Shown in pieces: positions 10,135 to 19,000 of a DNA stretch of 64,000 nt. The notes beneath the pieces were generated by a model, which was not told the DNA's origin, searched no databases, and saw nothing but the letters and a program-made list of their open reading frames with translations. Every line of letters starts with the position of its first letter. The first letter of the stretch is position 1. This stretch comes from Streptomyces sp. V2I9 (GTDB taxonomy: Bacteria > Actinomycetota > Actinomycetes > Streptomycetales > Streptomycetaceae), in assembly GCF_030817475.1 (NCBI RefSeq), contig NZ_JAUSZJ010000002.1, positions 4,602,626-4,666,625 on the forward strand. The letters run 5' to 3'. Both the position numbers and the translations under genes were made by a program.

Positions 10135-11064
10135 ATGGGGCGCTATGTCGCACGACGACTGCTCCAGATGATCCCGGTCTTCATCGGGTCGACCCTGCTG
10201 GTCTTCCTGATGATGTACGCACTGCCCGGCGACCCCGTCAGAGCACTTGCCGGAGAACAGCACGTAGACGCGACGCAGATCGCGCAGATCAAGGCAGACC
10301 TCGGACTGGACCAGCCGATCTGGCAGCAGTACCTGAATTACCTCGGCAATCTGTTCCAGGGCGACCTCGGCAACCAGATCGGAACGCAGCGTCCGGTCGC
10401 CGAAGTCATCGCCGACGCCTACCCGATCACCATCAGACTGGCGATCTTCGCCTTCGTCTTCACGGTCGTCGCCGGTATCTCGCTCGGCATCGTCGCCGGC
10501 CTCAAGGCCGACTCCATCCGGGACCGCGGTCTGCTCGGCCTGACGCTGGTGCTGATCTCCATGCCGTCCTTCGTGCTGGGCTTCCTCGTTCAGTACTTCT
10601 TCGCGTTCCAGCTCGGCATCGCCAAGCCGAACGTGAGCCTCGATCCGACCAACGGCGAGTTGATCATGCCGGCCATCGTGCTGGCGTCGCTGTCACTCGC
10701 GTACGTCGCCCGCCTCACCCGTACCTCGGTCGCCGAGAACCTGCGCGCCGACTACATGCGTACGGCCGTCGCCAAGGGCCTGCCGCGGCGGCGGGTCATC
10801 GGCGTGCACCTGATGCGCAACTCGCTCATCCCGGTCGTCACCTTCCTCGGCACCGACATCGGCGCCCTCATGGGCGGCGCGATCGTGACCGAGGGCATCT
10901 TCAACATCAAGGGCGTCGGACAGCTCGTCTTCGAGGCGCTCGCCAAGCGCGAAGGCGCCACCGTCGTCGGCGTCGTGACGCTGCTCGTCATCGTCTACCT
11001 CGTCTGCAGCCTGCTCGTCGACCTGCTCTACGCGGTCCTGGACCCGAGGATCCGGTATGCCTGA
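10135..11064 (+). CDS. Oligopeptide ABC transporter permease (OppB/DppB type), operon 1
   Basis: A 309-aa membrane subunit. It starts MGRYVARRLLQMIPVF with the typical first helix, then LPGDP and a periplasmic loop. The EAA cytoplasmic loop near residue 205 (RADYMRTAVAKGLPRRRVI) docks the ATPase. Six transmembrane helices are expected. The start at 10135 has GGAGGC upstream. Its stop overlaps the next permease start by 8 bp, so the two subunits are coupled. Confidence 0.93.
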   Translation: MGRYVARRLLQMIPVFIGSTLLVFLMMYALPGDPVRALAGEQHVDATQIAQIKADLGLDQPIWQQYLNYLGNLFQGDLGNQIGTQRPVAEVIADAYPITIRLAIFAFVFTVVAGISLGIVAGLKADSIRDRGLLGLTLVLISMPSFVLGFLVQYFFAFQLGIAKPNVSLDPTNGELIMPAIVLASLSLAYVARLTRTSVAENLRADYMRTAVAKGLPRRRVIGVHLMRNSLIPVVTFLGTDIGALMGGAIVTEGIFNIKGVGQLVFEALAKREGATVVGVVTLLVIVYLVCSLLVDLLYAVLDPRIRYA

Positions 11065-12010
11065 CACCACCGCACTCAAGAGCACCGACGCTCCGGCCAC
11101 GGCCGTCGACGCGGCGCCCGCCACGGACACGGGCCCCGCGCCCGGCAAGCCGCGCAGCCTCTGGTCGGACGCCTGGCACGACCTGCGCCGCAACCCGCTC
11201 TTCCTCATCTCGATGGTGCTGATCGTGCTGCTCGCCGTCATGGCGATCTTCCCGAGCCTGTTCACCAGCGCCTCGCCGCGGGACGCCAACCTGGCCGAGC
11301 ACTACCTCCAGCACCCGAACTGGGGACACTTCTTCGCCCCCGACTGGCTCGGGTACGACGTCCAGGGCCGCTCGATCTACGCGCGTCTGATCTACGGCGC
11401 CCGCGCCTCGATCATGGTCGGCGTGATCGTCACCATCGCGGTCACCGTCACCGGACTGGTGATCGGCATGATCGCGGGCTACTTCGGCGGCTGGATCGAC
11501 ACGATCCTGTCCCGGATCACCGACGTCTTCTTCGGCGTCCCCTTCATCGTCGGCGCCATGGTCATCCTGACCAGCTTCGAGGAGCGCTCCGTCTGGGTCG
11601 TCATCCTGTCGATGGCCTTCCTCGGCTGGACGCAGATCGCCCGTGTCGCCCGCGGCTCGGTCATCACGATCAAGCAGGCCGACTACGTGGTCGCCGCCAA
11701 GGCGCTCGGCGCCTCCACCACCCGGATCCTGACGCGGCACATCCTGCCGAACGCCATCGCTCCGGTGATCGTGGTCGCCACCATCGCGCTCGGCGGTTAC
11801 ATCGCCGCCGAGGCCACCCTGTCCTTCCTCGGTATCGGCCTCGCCGAGCCGACGGTCTCGTGGGGCATCGACGTGTCCGCTGCGAAGGACCAGCTCCGCA
11901 ACGCGCCGTTCGTCCTGGTCATCCCCTCGGTGATGGTCTCGATCACGGTGCTGTCCTTCCTGATGTTCGGCGATGCGGTCCGCAACGCCCTCGACCCCAA
12001 GATGCGCTGA
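11057..12010 (+). CDS. Oligopeptide ABC transporter permease (OppC/DppC type), operon 1
   Basis: A 317-aa permease with the long cytoplasmic N-terminus and RSLWSDAWHDLRRNPLF lead-in characteristic of the OppC branch. The EAA loop is near residue 215 (KQADYVVAAKALGASTTRI). It forms the channel heterodimer with the preceding subunit. Confidence 0.93.
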   Translation: MPDTTALKSTDAPATAVDAAPATDTGPAPGKPRSLWSDAWHDLRRNPLFLISMVLIVLLAVMAIFPSLFTSASPRDANLAEHYLQHPNWGHFFAPDWLGYDVQGRSIYARLIYGARASIMVGVIVTIAVTVTGLVIGMIAGYFGGWIDTILSRITDVFFGVPFIVGAMVILTSFEERSVWVVILSMAFLGWTQIARVARGSVITIKQADYVVAAKALGASTTRILTRHILPNAIAPVIVVATIALGGYIAAEATLSFLGIGLAEPTVSWGIDVSAAKDQLRNAPFVLVIPSVMVSITVLSFLMFGDAVRNALDPKMR

Positions 12011-12021
12011 GGGAGGCGTTC

Positions 12022-13080
12022 GTGACCACCATCGACAAAACGGCTCACGTCCCCGCACCGCGGGAGTCCGTGAGTGGCGACGGTCCACTGCTCGACGTCC
12101 GTGACCTGCACGTGGAGTTCCACACCCGTGACGGTGTGGCCAAGGCGGTCAACGGTGTGAACTACACCGTCAGTGCCGGCGAGACGCTCGCCGTGCTGGG
12201 CGAGTCCGGCTCCGGCAAGTCCGTGACCGCGCAGACCATCATGGGCATCCTCGACATGCCGCCCGGGAAGATCACGCAGGGCGAGATCCTCTTCCGCGGC
12301 CAGGACATGCTGAAGATGTCCAACGAGGAGCGCCGGAAGATCCGCGGCCGCAAGATCGCGATGATCTTCCAGGACGCGCTGTCCTCGCTGAACCCGGTCC
12401 TCACCGTCGGCTACCAGCTCGGCGAGATGTTCCGGGTCCACCAGGGCCTCTCCAAGAAGGAGGCCAAGGCCAGGTCCATCGAGCTGATGGACCAGGTCAA
12501 GATCCCGGCCGCCGCGGCCCGTGTCTCGGACTTCCCGCACCAGTTCTCCGGCGGTATGCGCCAGCGCATCATGATCGCCATGGCGCTGGCCCTGGAGCCG
12601 GACCTGATCATCGCGGACGAGCCGACCACCGCGCTCGACGTGACGGTGCAGGCCCAGGTCATGGACCTGCTGGCCGAGCTCCAGCGCGAGTACAACATGG
12701 GTCTGATCCTGATCACCCACGACCTCGGCGTGGTCGCCGACGTCGCGGACAAGATCGCCGTGATGTACGCGGGGCGGATCGTGGAGACGGCCCCGGTCGG
12801 CGAGCTGTACAGCCGTCCGGCCCACCCGTACACCAAGGGTCTGCTGGACTCCATCCCGCGCCTGGACCAGAAGGGCCAGGAGCTGTACGCGATCAAGGGG
12901 TTGCCGCCCAACCTCACGCGTATCCCCGCGGGCTGTGCCTTCAGCCCGCGCTGCCCCAAGGCACAGGACATCTGCCGTACCGAGGTTCCGCCGCTCGTCC
13001 CGGTGACCGAGCAGGACGGCCTCGAGCTGGTCGGCCGCGGCAGCGCGTGCCACTTCTGGAAGGAGACGATCCATGGCTGA
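12022..13080 (+). CDS. Oligopeptide ABC transporter ATPase (OppD/DppD type), operon 1
   Basis: A 352-aa ATPase. A GTG start at 12022 is chosen because GGGAGG lies 6 bp upstream. Walker A is GESGSGKS, the signature FSGGMRQR, Walker B IIADEPTTALD and the H-loop ITHDLG. The C-terminal oligo_HPY domain carries Cys residues (CAFSPRCP, C, ACHFW), which in related Dpp ATPases have been reported to hold an Fe-S cluster (from memory). It overlaps the next gene by 8 bp. Confidence 0.93.
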   Translation: MTTIDKTAHVPAPRESVSGDGPLLDVRDLHVEFHTRDGVAKAVNGVNYTVSAGETLAVLGESGSGKSVTAQTIMGILDMPPGKITQGEILFRGQDMLKMSNEERRKIRGRKIAMIFQDALSSLNPVLTVGYQLGEMFRVHQGLSKKEAKARSIELMDQVKIPAAAARVSDFPHQFSGGMRQRIMIAMALALEPDLIIADEPTTALDVTVQAQVMDLLAELQREYNMGLILITHDLGVVADVADKIAVMYAGRIVETAPVGELYSRPAHPYTKGLLDSIPRLDQKGQELYAIKGLPPNLTRIPAGCAFSPRCPKAQDICRTEVPPLVPVTEQDGLELVGRGSACHFWKETIHG

Positions 13081-14215
13081 GCTCGACAAGGAGCCCCTGG
13101 ACGCCACCCCCAACGTCTCCGAGGTGGAGACCGTGGACGCCGCGACCGAGGCGGAGGCCGTAGCCGCCATCGACGCGCCCATCAGCCAGGGTGAGCCGAT
13201 CCTCCAGGTGCGCAACCTGGTCAAGCACTTCCCGCTGACCCAGGGCATCCTCTTCAAGAAGCAGATCGGCGCGGTCAAGGCCGTCGACGGGATCTCCTTC
13301 GACCTGTACGCCGGGGAGACCCTCGGCATCGTGGGCGAGTCCGGCTGCGGCAAGTCCACGGTCGCCAAGCTCCTGATGACGCTGGAGCGGGCCACCGCCG
13401 GCGAGGTCTTCTACAAGGGCCAGGACATCACCAAGCTGTCCGGCCGGGCGCTGAAGGCCGTGCGCCGCAACATCCAGATGGTGTTCCAGGACCCGTACAC
13501 GTCGCTGAACCCGCGCATGACGGTCGGCGACATCATCGGGGAGACCTTCGAGATCCACCCCGAGGTGGCCCCGAAGGGCGACCGGCGCCGCCGCGTCCAG
13601 GAGCTCCTGGACGTCGTGGGTCTGAACCCGGAGTACATCAACCGCTACCCGCACCAGTTCTCCGGCGGTCAGCGCCAGCGCATCGGCATCGCCCGCGGCC
13701 TCGCGCTCAACCCGGAGATCATCATCTGCGACGAGCCGGTCTCCGCGCTCGACGTGTCGGTGCAGGCGCAGGTCATCAACCTGATGGAGAAGCTCCAGGA
13801 CGAGTTCAACCTGTCCTACGTCTTCATCGCGCACGACCTCTCGATCGTCCGGCACATCTCCGACCGGGTCGGCGTGATGTACCTCGGCAAGATGGCCGAG
13901 ATCGGCACGGACACCCAGATCTACGACCACCCGACGCACCCCTACACCCAGGCGCTGCTGTCGGCGGTCCCGGTCCCCGACCCGACGGCCCGCGAGGGGC
14001 GCGAGCGGATCATCCTCTCCGGTGACGTCCCGTCACCGGCGAACCCGCCCTCGGGCTGCCGCTTCCGCACCCGGTGCTGGAAGGCGGAGGACCGCTGCGC
14101 GACGGAGGAGCCCCTGCTGGCGATCCCCGAGCGCTTCGTGGCGGGGAAGACCCCGGCCGCGCACGAGTCGGCGTGCCACTTCGCCGAGGAGAAGGACGTC
14201 GTGAACGCGGCGTAA
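13073..14215 (+). CDS. Oligopeptide ABC transporter ATPase (OppF/DppF type), operon 1
   Basis: The second ATPase of the heterodimer, 380 aa with an acidic N-terminal extension of about 38 residues. Walker A is GESGCGKS, the signature FSGGQRQR, Walker B IICDEPVSALD and the H-loop IAHDLS. It has a Cys-containing C-terminal tail (CRFRTRCWKA, ACHFAEE). It closes the operon, and a perfect terminator follows 21 bp later. Confidence 0.93.
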   Translation: MAELDKEPLDATPNVSEVETVDAATEAEAVAAIDAPISQGEPILQVRNLVKHFPLTQGILFKKQIGAVKAVDGISFDLYAGETLGIVGESGCGKSTVAKLLMTLERATAGEVFYKGQDITKLSGRALKAVRRNIQMVFQDPYTSLNPRMTVGDIIGETFEIHPEVAPKGDRRRRVQELLDVVGLNPEYINRYPHQFSGGQRQRIGIARGLALNPEIIICDEPVSALDVSVQAQVINLMEKLQDEFNLSYVFIAHDLSIVRHISDRVGVMYLGKMAEIGTDTQIYDHPTHPYTQALLSAVPVPDPTAREGRERIILSGDVPSPANPPSGCRFRTRCWKAEDRCATEEPLLAIPERFVAGKTPAAHESACHFAEEKDVVNAA

Positions 14216-14235
14216 CCACTTCCGCTCTCCGACGA

Positions 14236-14270
14236 CGATGCCCGGCCCCCTCCGTGGGGGCCGGGCATCG
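14236..14270 (+). terminator. Terminator of opp operon 1
   Basis: Perfect 15-bp stem (CGATGCCCGGCCCCC with its complement) and the loop TCCGT. Confidence 0.88.
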
Positions 14271-14379
14271 CCGCGTCCGCCCGCCGTCGACGCCCGTCCG
14301 GGGTAAGCCCGCATGCGATGGGTGGCGTTATGGGGTGATATGAGGCATTGAGCTACTCGATGACTCTAGGAGGCACTTC

Positions 14380-16011
14380 ATGCGCGGAGCCACACAGGTC
14401 AGGTGGGCCGCATGTGCGGTGGCCGTCGCCCTGGCAGCGACGGCCTGCGGCGGCGGTGACGACGGCGGTGGCAGCGACGGCCCCGAAGGCATCGTCAGCT
14501 CCTCCTGGGGGGACCCGCAGAACCCGCTGGAGCCGGCCAACACCAACGAGGTCCAGGGCGGCAAGGTCCTCGACATGGTCTTCCGCGGACTGATCCGCTA
14601 CGACCCCAAGACCGGCGAGGCCAAGAACATGGTCGCCGAGTCCATCGACACGAAGGACTCCCAGAACTTCACGATCAAGCTCAAGGACGGCTGGACGTTC
14701 TCCAACGGCGAGAAGGTCACCGCCAAGTCCTTCGTGGACGCCTGGAACTACGGCGCGGCGCTGAAGAACAACCAGAAGAACGCCTACTTCTTCCAGTACA
14801 TCGAGGGCTACGACAAGGTCCACCCGGAGTCCGGCTCCGCCTCCGCCGAGACCATGTCCGGGCTGAAGGTCGTCGACGACCTGACCTTCACCGCCAAGCT
14901 CACCCAGAAGTTCTCCCTGTGGCCCGACACCCTCGGCTACAGCGCCTTCGTCCCGCTGCCCAAGGCGTTCTACGACGACCACGACGCCTGGCTCTCCAAG
15001 CCCGTCGGGAACGGCCCGTACACGATCGACTCGTACGCCAAGGGCTCCTCGATGAAGCTCCGCAAGTGGGCCGACTATCCGGGCGACGACAAGGCGAAGA
15101 ACGGCGGCGTCGACCTCAAGGTCTTCACCGACAACAACACCGCCTACACCGACCTGACCTCGGGCAACCTCGACCTCGTCGACGACGTGCCCGCCTCCCA
15201 GCTCCGCAACGTCGAGGCCGACCTCGGCGACCGGTACATCAACACCCCCGCCGGCATCATCCAGACCCTGGCCTTCCCCTTCTACGACAAGGAGTGGGAC
15301 ACCGACGACGCGCGCAAGGTCCGCCAGGGCCTGTCGATGGCGATCAACCGGGCGCAGATCACCGACCAGATCTTCCAGAAGACCCGCACCCCAGCCTCCG
15401 ACTGGACCTCCCCGGTCCTCGGCGAGGACGGCGGCTTCAAGAAGGGGCTGTGCGGCAAGGAGTGCACGTACGACAAGGCCGCGGCCAAGAAGCTGATCGA
15501 CGAGGGCGGCGGCATCCCCGGCGGCCAGCTCAAGATCTCGTACAACGCGGACACCGGCTCCCACAAGGAATGGGTAGACGCCGTCTGCAACAGCATCAAC
15601 AACGTGATGGGCAACAACAAGGCGTGCGTCGGCGGCCCGGTCGGCACCTTCGCCGACTTCCGCGCCCAGGTCTCCACCCAGAAGCTCTCGAGCGCCTGGC
15701 GTGCGGGCTGGCAGATGGACTACCCGCTCATCCAGAACTTCCTCCAGCCGCTCTACTACACCAACGCCCCGTCCAACGACGGCAAGTGGAGCGACAAGAA
15801 GTTCGACGACCTGATCGACAAGGCGAACGCCGAGAGCGACAAGGCGAAGGCCGTCACCACCTTCCAGGACGCGGAGAAGGTCCTCGTCGAGCAGATGCCG
15901 GTCATCCCGCTCTGGTACCAGAACGGCAGCGCCGGCTACTCGGACCGGGTGGAGAACGTCTCGCTCAACCCGTTCAGCGTCCCGGTCTACCAAGAGATCA
16001 CCGTCAAGTGA
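14380..16011 (+). CDS. Oligopeptide ABC transporter binding lipoprotein, operon 2
   Basis: A 543-aa SBP family 5 lipoprotein, paralogue of the 8390 gene. The start ATG follows TAGGAGGC. The lipobox is ATAC at about residue 23, and the GNGPY motif is present. It differs from the first copy mainly in ligand-pocket regions and contains a CGKEC pair near residue 366. Its MRGA...WAACAVAVALAATAC leader resembles S. coelicolor BldKB as I remember it, but that is not proof of orthology. It is the first gene of the second operon. Confidence 0.92.
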   Translation: MRGATQVRWAACAVAVALAATACGGGDDGGGSDGPEGIVSSSWGDPQNPLEPANTNEVQGGKVLDMVFRGLIRYDPKTGEAKNMVAESIDTKDSQNFTIKLKDGWTFSNGEKVTAKSFVDAWNYGAALKNNQKNAYFFQYIEGYDKVHPESGSASAETMSGLKVVDDLTFTAKLTQKFSLWPDTLGYSAFVPLPKAFYDDHDAWLSKPVGNGPYTIDSYAKGSSMKLRKWADYPGDDKAKNGGVDLKVFTDNNTAYTDLTSGNLDLVDDVPASQLRNVEADLGDRYINTPAGIIQTLAFPFYDKEWDTDDARKVRQGLSMAINRAQITDQIFQKTRTPASDWTSPVLGEDGGFKKGLCGKECTYDKAAAKKLIDEGGGIPGGQLKISYNADTGSHKEWVDAVCNSINNVMGNNKACVGGPVGTFADFRAQVSTQKLSSAWRAGWQMDYPLIQNFLQPLYYTNAPSNDGKWSDKKFDDLIDKANAESDKAKAVTTFQDAEKVLVEQMPVIPLWYQNGSAGYSDRVENVSLNPFSVPVYQEITVK

Positions 16012-16024
16012 CGCGCTGAGCGAC

Positions 16025-16065
16025 GCGGACGGCCGGGACGCCCGACACGCGCCCCGGCCGTCCGC
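16025..16065 (+). promoter_or_regulatory. Intercistronic hairpin, operon 2
   Basis: Perfect 13-bp stem (16025-16037 with 16053-16065, GCGGACGGCCGGG) and a 15-nt loop between the binding-protein and permease genes. It mirrors the hairpin of operon 1 in place but not in sequence. Confidence 0.7.
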
Positions 16066-16115
16066 GCACCCGCATCCACGCCCGCCACCGCACCCCCCGA
16101 CCCCCGGAGCCCCTC

Positions 16116-17039
16116 ATGGGACGTTATGTGATCCGGCGGCTGCTGCAGATGATCCCCGTCTTCTTCGGCACCACGCTGTTGATCTTCCTCATGGTGAACG
16201 TGATGGGCGACCCCATCGCCGGTCTCTGCGGCGACCGCCAGTGCGATCCTGCCACCGCCGCCCAGCTGCGCTCCGAGTTCGGCCTCGACAAGCCGGTGTG
16301 GCAGCAATACCTCACCTACATGGGCAACGTGTTCACCGGCGACTTCGGCACCGCGTTCAACGGGCAGAAGGTCACCGAGCTGATGGCCACCGCCTTCCCG
16401 ATCACGATCCGGCTCACCATCGTCGCCATCGTCTTCGAGATCGTCATCGGCATCAGCCTCGGCGTCGTCACCGGCCTGCGGCGCGGACGCCCCATCGACA
16501 CCACCGTCCTCATCCTGACGCTCGTCGTCATCGCCATCCCGACCTTCGTCACCGGCCTGCTGCTCCAGCTCCTCCTGGGCGTCGAGTGGGGCATCATCAA
16601 GCCGTCGGTCTCCGCCGACCCCACCTTCGACGAACTGCTCGTCCCCGGACTGGTCCTCGCCTCGGTCTCGCTCGCCTACGTCACCCGGCTCACCCGCACC
16701 TCGATCGCCGAGAACGCCCGCGCCGACTACGTACGCACCGCCGTCGCCAAGGGACTGCCCCGCCGCCGGGTCGTCGTCCGCCACCTGCTGCGCAACTCGC
16801 TGATCCCCGTCATCACCTTCATCGGCACCGACGTGGGAGCCCTCATGGGAGGGGCCATCGTCACCGAGCGCATCTTCAACATCCACGGCGTCGGCTACCA
16901 GCTCTACCAGGGCATCCTGCGCCAGAACTCCCAGACCGTCGTCGGGTTCGTCACGATCCTCGTCCTGGTCTTCCTGGCCGCCAACCTGATCGTCGACCTC
17001 CTGTACGCCGTACTCGACCCGAGGATCCGCTATGCCTGA
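16116..17039 (+). CDS. Oligopeptide ABC transporter permease (OppB/DppB type), operon 2
   Basis: A 307-aa permease starting MGRYVIRRLLQMIPVFFGTT, very close to the operon 1 counterpart. A CGDRQC pair is present in the first external loop, unlike operon 1. The EAA loop (RADYVRTAVAKGLPRRRVV) lies near residue 202. Its stop overlaps the next start by 8 bp, exactly as in operon 1. Confidence 0.93.
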   Translation: MGRYVIRRLLQMIPVFFGTTLLIFLMVNVMGDPIAGLCGDRQCDPATAAQLRSEFGLDKPVWQQYLTYMGNVFTGDFGTAFNGQKVTELMATAFPITIRLTIVAIVFEIVIGISLGVVTGLRRGRPIDTTVLILTLVVIAIPTFVTGLLLQLLLGVEWGIIKPSVSADPTFDELLVPGLVLASVSLAYVTRLTRTSIAENARADYVRTAVAKGLPRRRVVVRHLLRNSLIPVITFIGTDVGALMGGAIVTERIFNIHGVGYQLYQGILRQNSQTVVGFVTILVLVFLAANLIVDLLYAVLDPRIRYA

Positions 17040-18009
17040 GCCCCAGTCATCGGACGGAGCGATCTCCCCGGCGGGCACCGGTGGCCCGATGGACCTCGCC
17101 CTGGAGGAGGGCGCCAGCCTGGAGAAGAACCCGGGCGGCCCCGACGGCACCGGGCCCACCGGAAAGCCCCGCAGCCTCTGGTCGGACGCCTGGCGCGACC
17201 TGCGGCGCAACCCGGTCTTCATCATCTCCGCGCTGGTCATCCTCTTCCTGGTGATCATCTCGATCTGGCCCTCGCTCATCGCGAGCGGCGACCCCCTCCA
17301 GGCCGACCTGGACGACGCCCAGAAGGGCTCCGAACCCGGCCACCCCTTCGGCTTCGACCCGCAGGGCCGCGACGTCTACACCCGGGTCGTGTACGGCACC
17401 CGCACCTCGGTGACCGTCGGCGTCTGCGCCACCCTCGGCGTCGCCCTCTTCGGCAGTGTGCTCGGCGGACTCGCGGGCTTCTTCGGCGGCTGGTGGGACT
17501 CGATCCTCTCCCGCCTCACCGACGTCTTCTTCGGCATCCCCGTCGTCCTCGGCGGCCTGGTCTTCCTCTCCGTCGTCACCAGCTCCACCGTCTGGCCCGT
17601 CGTCGGCTTCATCGTCCTGCTCGGCTGGCCCCAGATCGCCCGCATCGCCCGCGGCTCGGTCATCACCGCCAAACAGAACGACTACGTCCAGGCGGCCCGC
17701 GCGCTCGGCGCCTCCAACTCCCGGATGATGCTGCGCCACATCACCCCGAACGCCATCGCACCCGTCATCGTCGTGGCGACCATCGCGCTCGGCACGTACA
17801 TCTCCCTGGAGGCGACCCTGTCCTTCCTCGGCGTCGGCCTGAAGGACCCGGCCGTCTCCTGGGGCATCGACATCTCCGCGGCCGCCAACTACATCCGCAA
17901 CGCCCCGCACATGCTGCTGTGGCCCGCCGGGGCGCTGGCGATCACCGTGCTCGCGTTCATCATGCTCGGCGACGCGGTGCGCGACGCCCTCGACCCCAAG
18001 CTGCGCTGA
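17032..18009 (+). CDS. Oligopeptide ABC transporter permease (OppC/DppC type), operon 2
   Basis: A 325-aa partner permease. It has a disordered N-terminus of about 43 residues, then RSLWSDAWRDLRRNPVF and the family helices. The EAA loop KQNDYVQAARALGASNSR lies around residue 220. Confidence 0.93.
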   Translation: MPEPQSSDGAISPAGTGGPMDLALEEGASLEKNPGGPDGTGPTGKPRSLWSDAWRDLRRNPVFIISALVILFLVIISIWPSLIASGDPLQADLDDAQKGSEPGHPFGFDPQGRDVYTRVVYGTRTSVTVGVCATLGVALFGSVLGGLAGFFGGWWDSILSRLTDVFFGIPVVLGGLVFLSVVTSSTVWPVVGFIVLLGWPQIARIARGSVITAKQNDYVQAARALGASNSRMMLRHITPNAIAPVIVVATIALGTYISLEATLSFLGVGLKDPAVSWGIDISAAANYIRNAPHMLLWPAGALAITVLAFIMLGDAVRDALDPKLR

Positions 18010-18022
18010 GGAGCCGGTTGCC

Positions 18023-19000
18023 ATGTTGCTCGAAGTGCGCGATCTGCACGTGGAGTTCCACACCCGCGAAGGCGTCGCCAAGGCCGTCAACGGCGTCGAC
18101 TACTCGGTGGCCGAGGGCGAGACCCTGGCCGTCCTCGGGGAGTCCGGCTCCGGCAAGTCCGTCACCGCCCAGGCGATCATGGGCATCCTCGACATGCCGC
18201 CGGGGAAGATCGCCGGCGGGGAGATCCTCTTCAAGGGTCAGGACCTGCTGAAGCTCAAGCCGGAGGAGCGGCGGAAGATCCGGGGCCAGGAGATGGCCAT
18301 GATCTTCCAGGACGCCCTCTCCTCGCTGAACCCGGTCCTCACCGTCGGCCAGCAGCTCGGCGAGATGTTCGTCGTGCACCGGGGGATGTCCCGCAAGGAC
18401 GCCAGGGCCAAGTCCATCGAGCTGATGGACCGGGTCCGCATCCCGGCCGCCAAGGAGCGGGTCGGCCAGTACCCGCACCAGTTCTCCGGGGGGATGCGCC
18501 AGCGCATCATGATCGCCATGGCGATGGCCCTGGAACCGTCCCTGATCATCGCGGACGAGCCGACCACCGCCCTCGACGTCACCGTGCAGGCCCAGGTCAT
18601 GGACCTGCTGGCCGAGCTCCAGCGCGAGTTCAACATGGGCCTGATCCTGATCACCCACGACCTCGGCGTGGTCGCCGACGTGGCGGACAAGATCGCCGTC
18701 ATGTACGCGGGCCGCATCGTCGAGACGGCCCCCGTGCACGAGATCTACCGGGCCCCCGCCCACCCGTACACCAAGGGCCTCCTGAAATCGATCCCGCGCC
18801 TGGACCAGAAGGGCCGGGAGCTGTACGCGATCAAGGGCCTGCCGCCCAACCTGACCCGCATCCCGCCCGGCTGCGCCTTCAACCCCCGCTGCCCGATCGC
18901 GCGGGACGTGTGCCGGGAGGATGTGCCCCCGCTCTACGAGGTCGACGAGCGGCGCCGGAGCGCCTGCCACTTCTGGAAGGAGACGCTCGATGCACGCTGA
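18023..19000 (+). CDS. Oligopeptide ABC transporter ATPase (OppD/DppD type), operon 2
   Basis: A 325-aa ATPase with the same motifs as the operon 1 OppD (GESGSGKS, FSGGMRQR, IIADEPTTALD, ITHDLG) and the Cys-rich oligo_HPY tail. It lacks the 25-residue N-terminal extension of its paralogue. The ATG at 18023 follows GGAGCCGG. Its end overlaps the next gene by 11 bp. Confidence 0.93.
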   Translation: MLLEVRDLHVEFHTREGVAKAVNGVDYSVAEGETLAVLGESGSGKSVTAQAIMGILDMPPGKIAGGEILFKGQDLLKLKPEERRKIRGQEMAMIFQDALSSLNPVLTVGQQLGEMFVVHRGMSRKDARAKSIELMDRVRIPAAKERVGQYPHQFSGGMRQRIMIAMAMALEPSLIIADEPTTALDVTVQAQVMDLLAELQREFNMGLILITHDLGVVADVADKIAVMYAGRIVETAPVHEIYRAPAHPYTKGLLKSIPRLDQKGRELYAIKGLPPNLTRIPPGCAFNPRCPIARDVCREDVPPLYEVDERRRSACHFWKETLDAR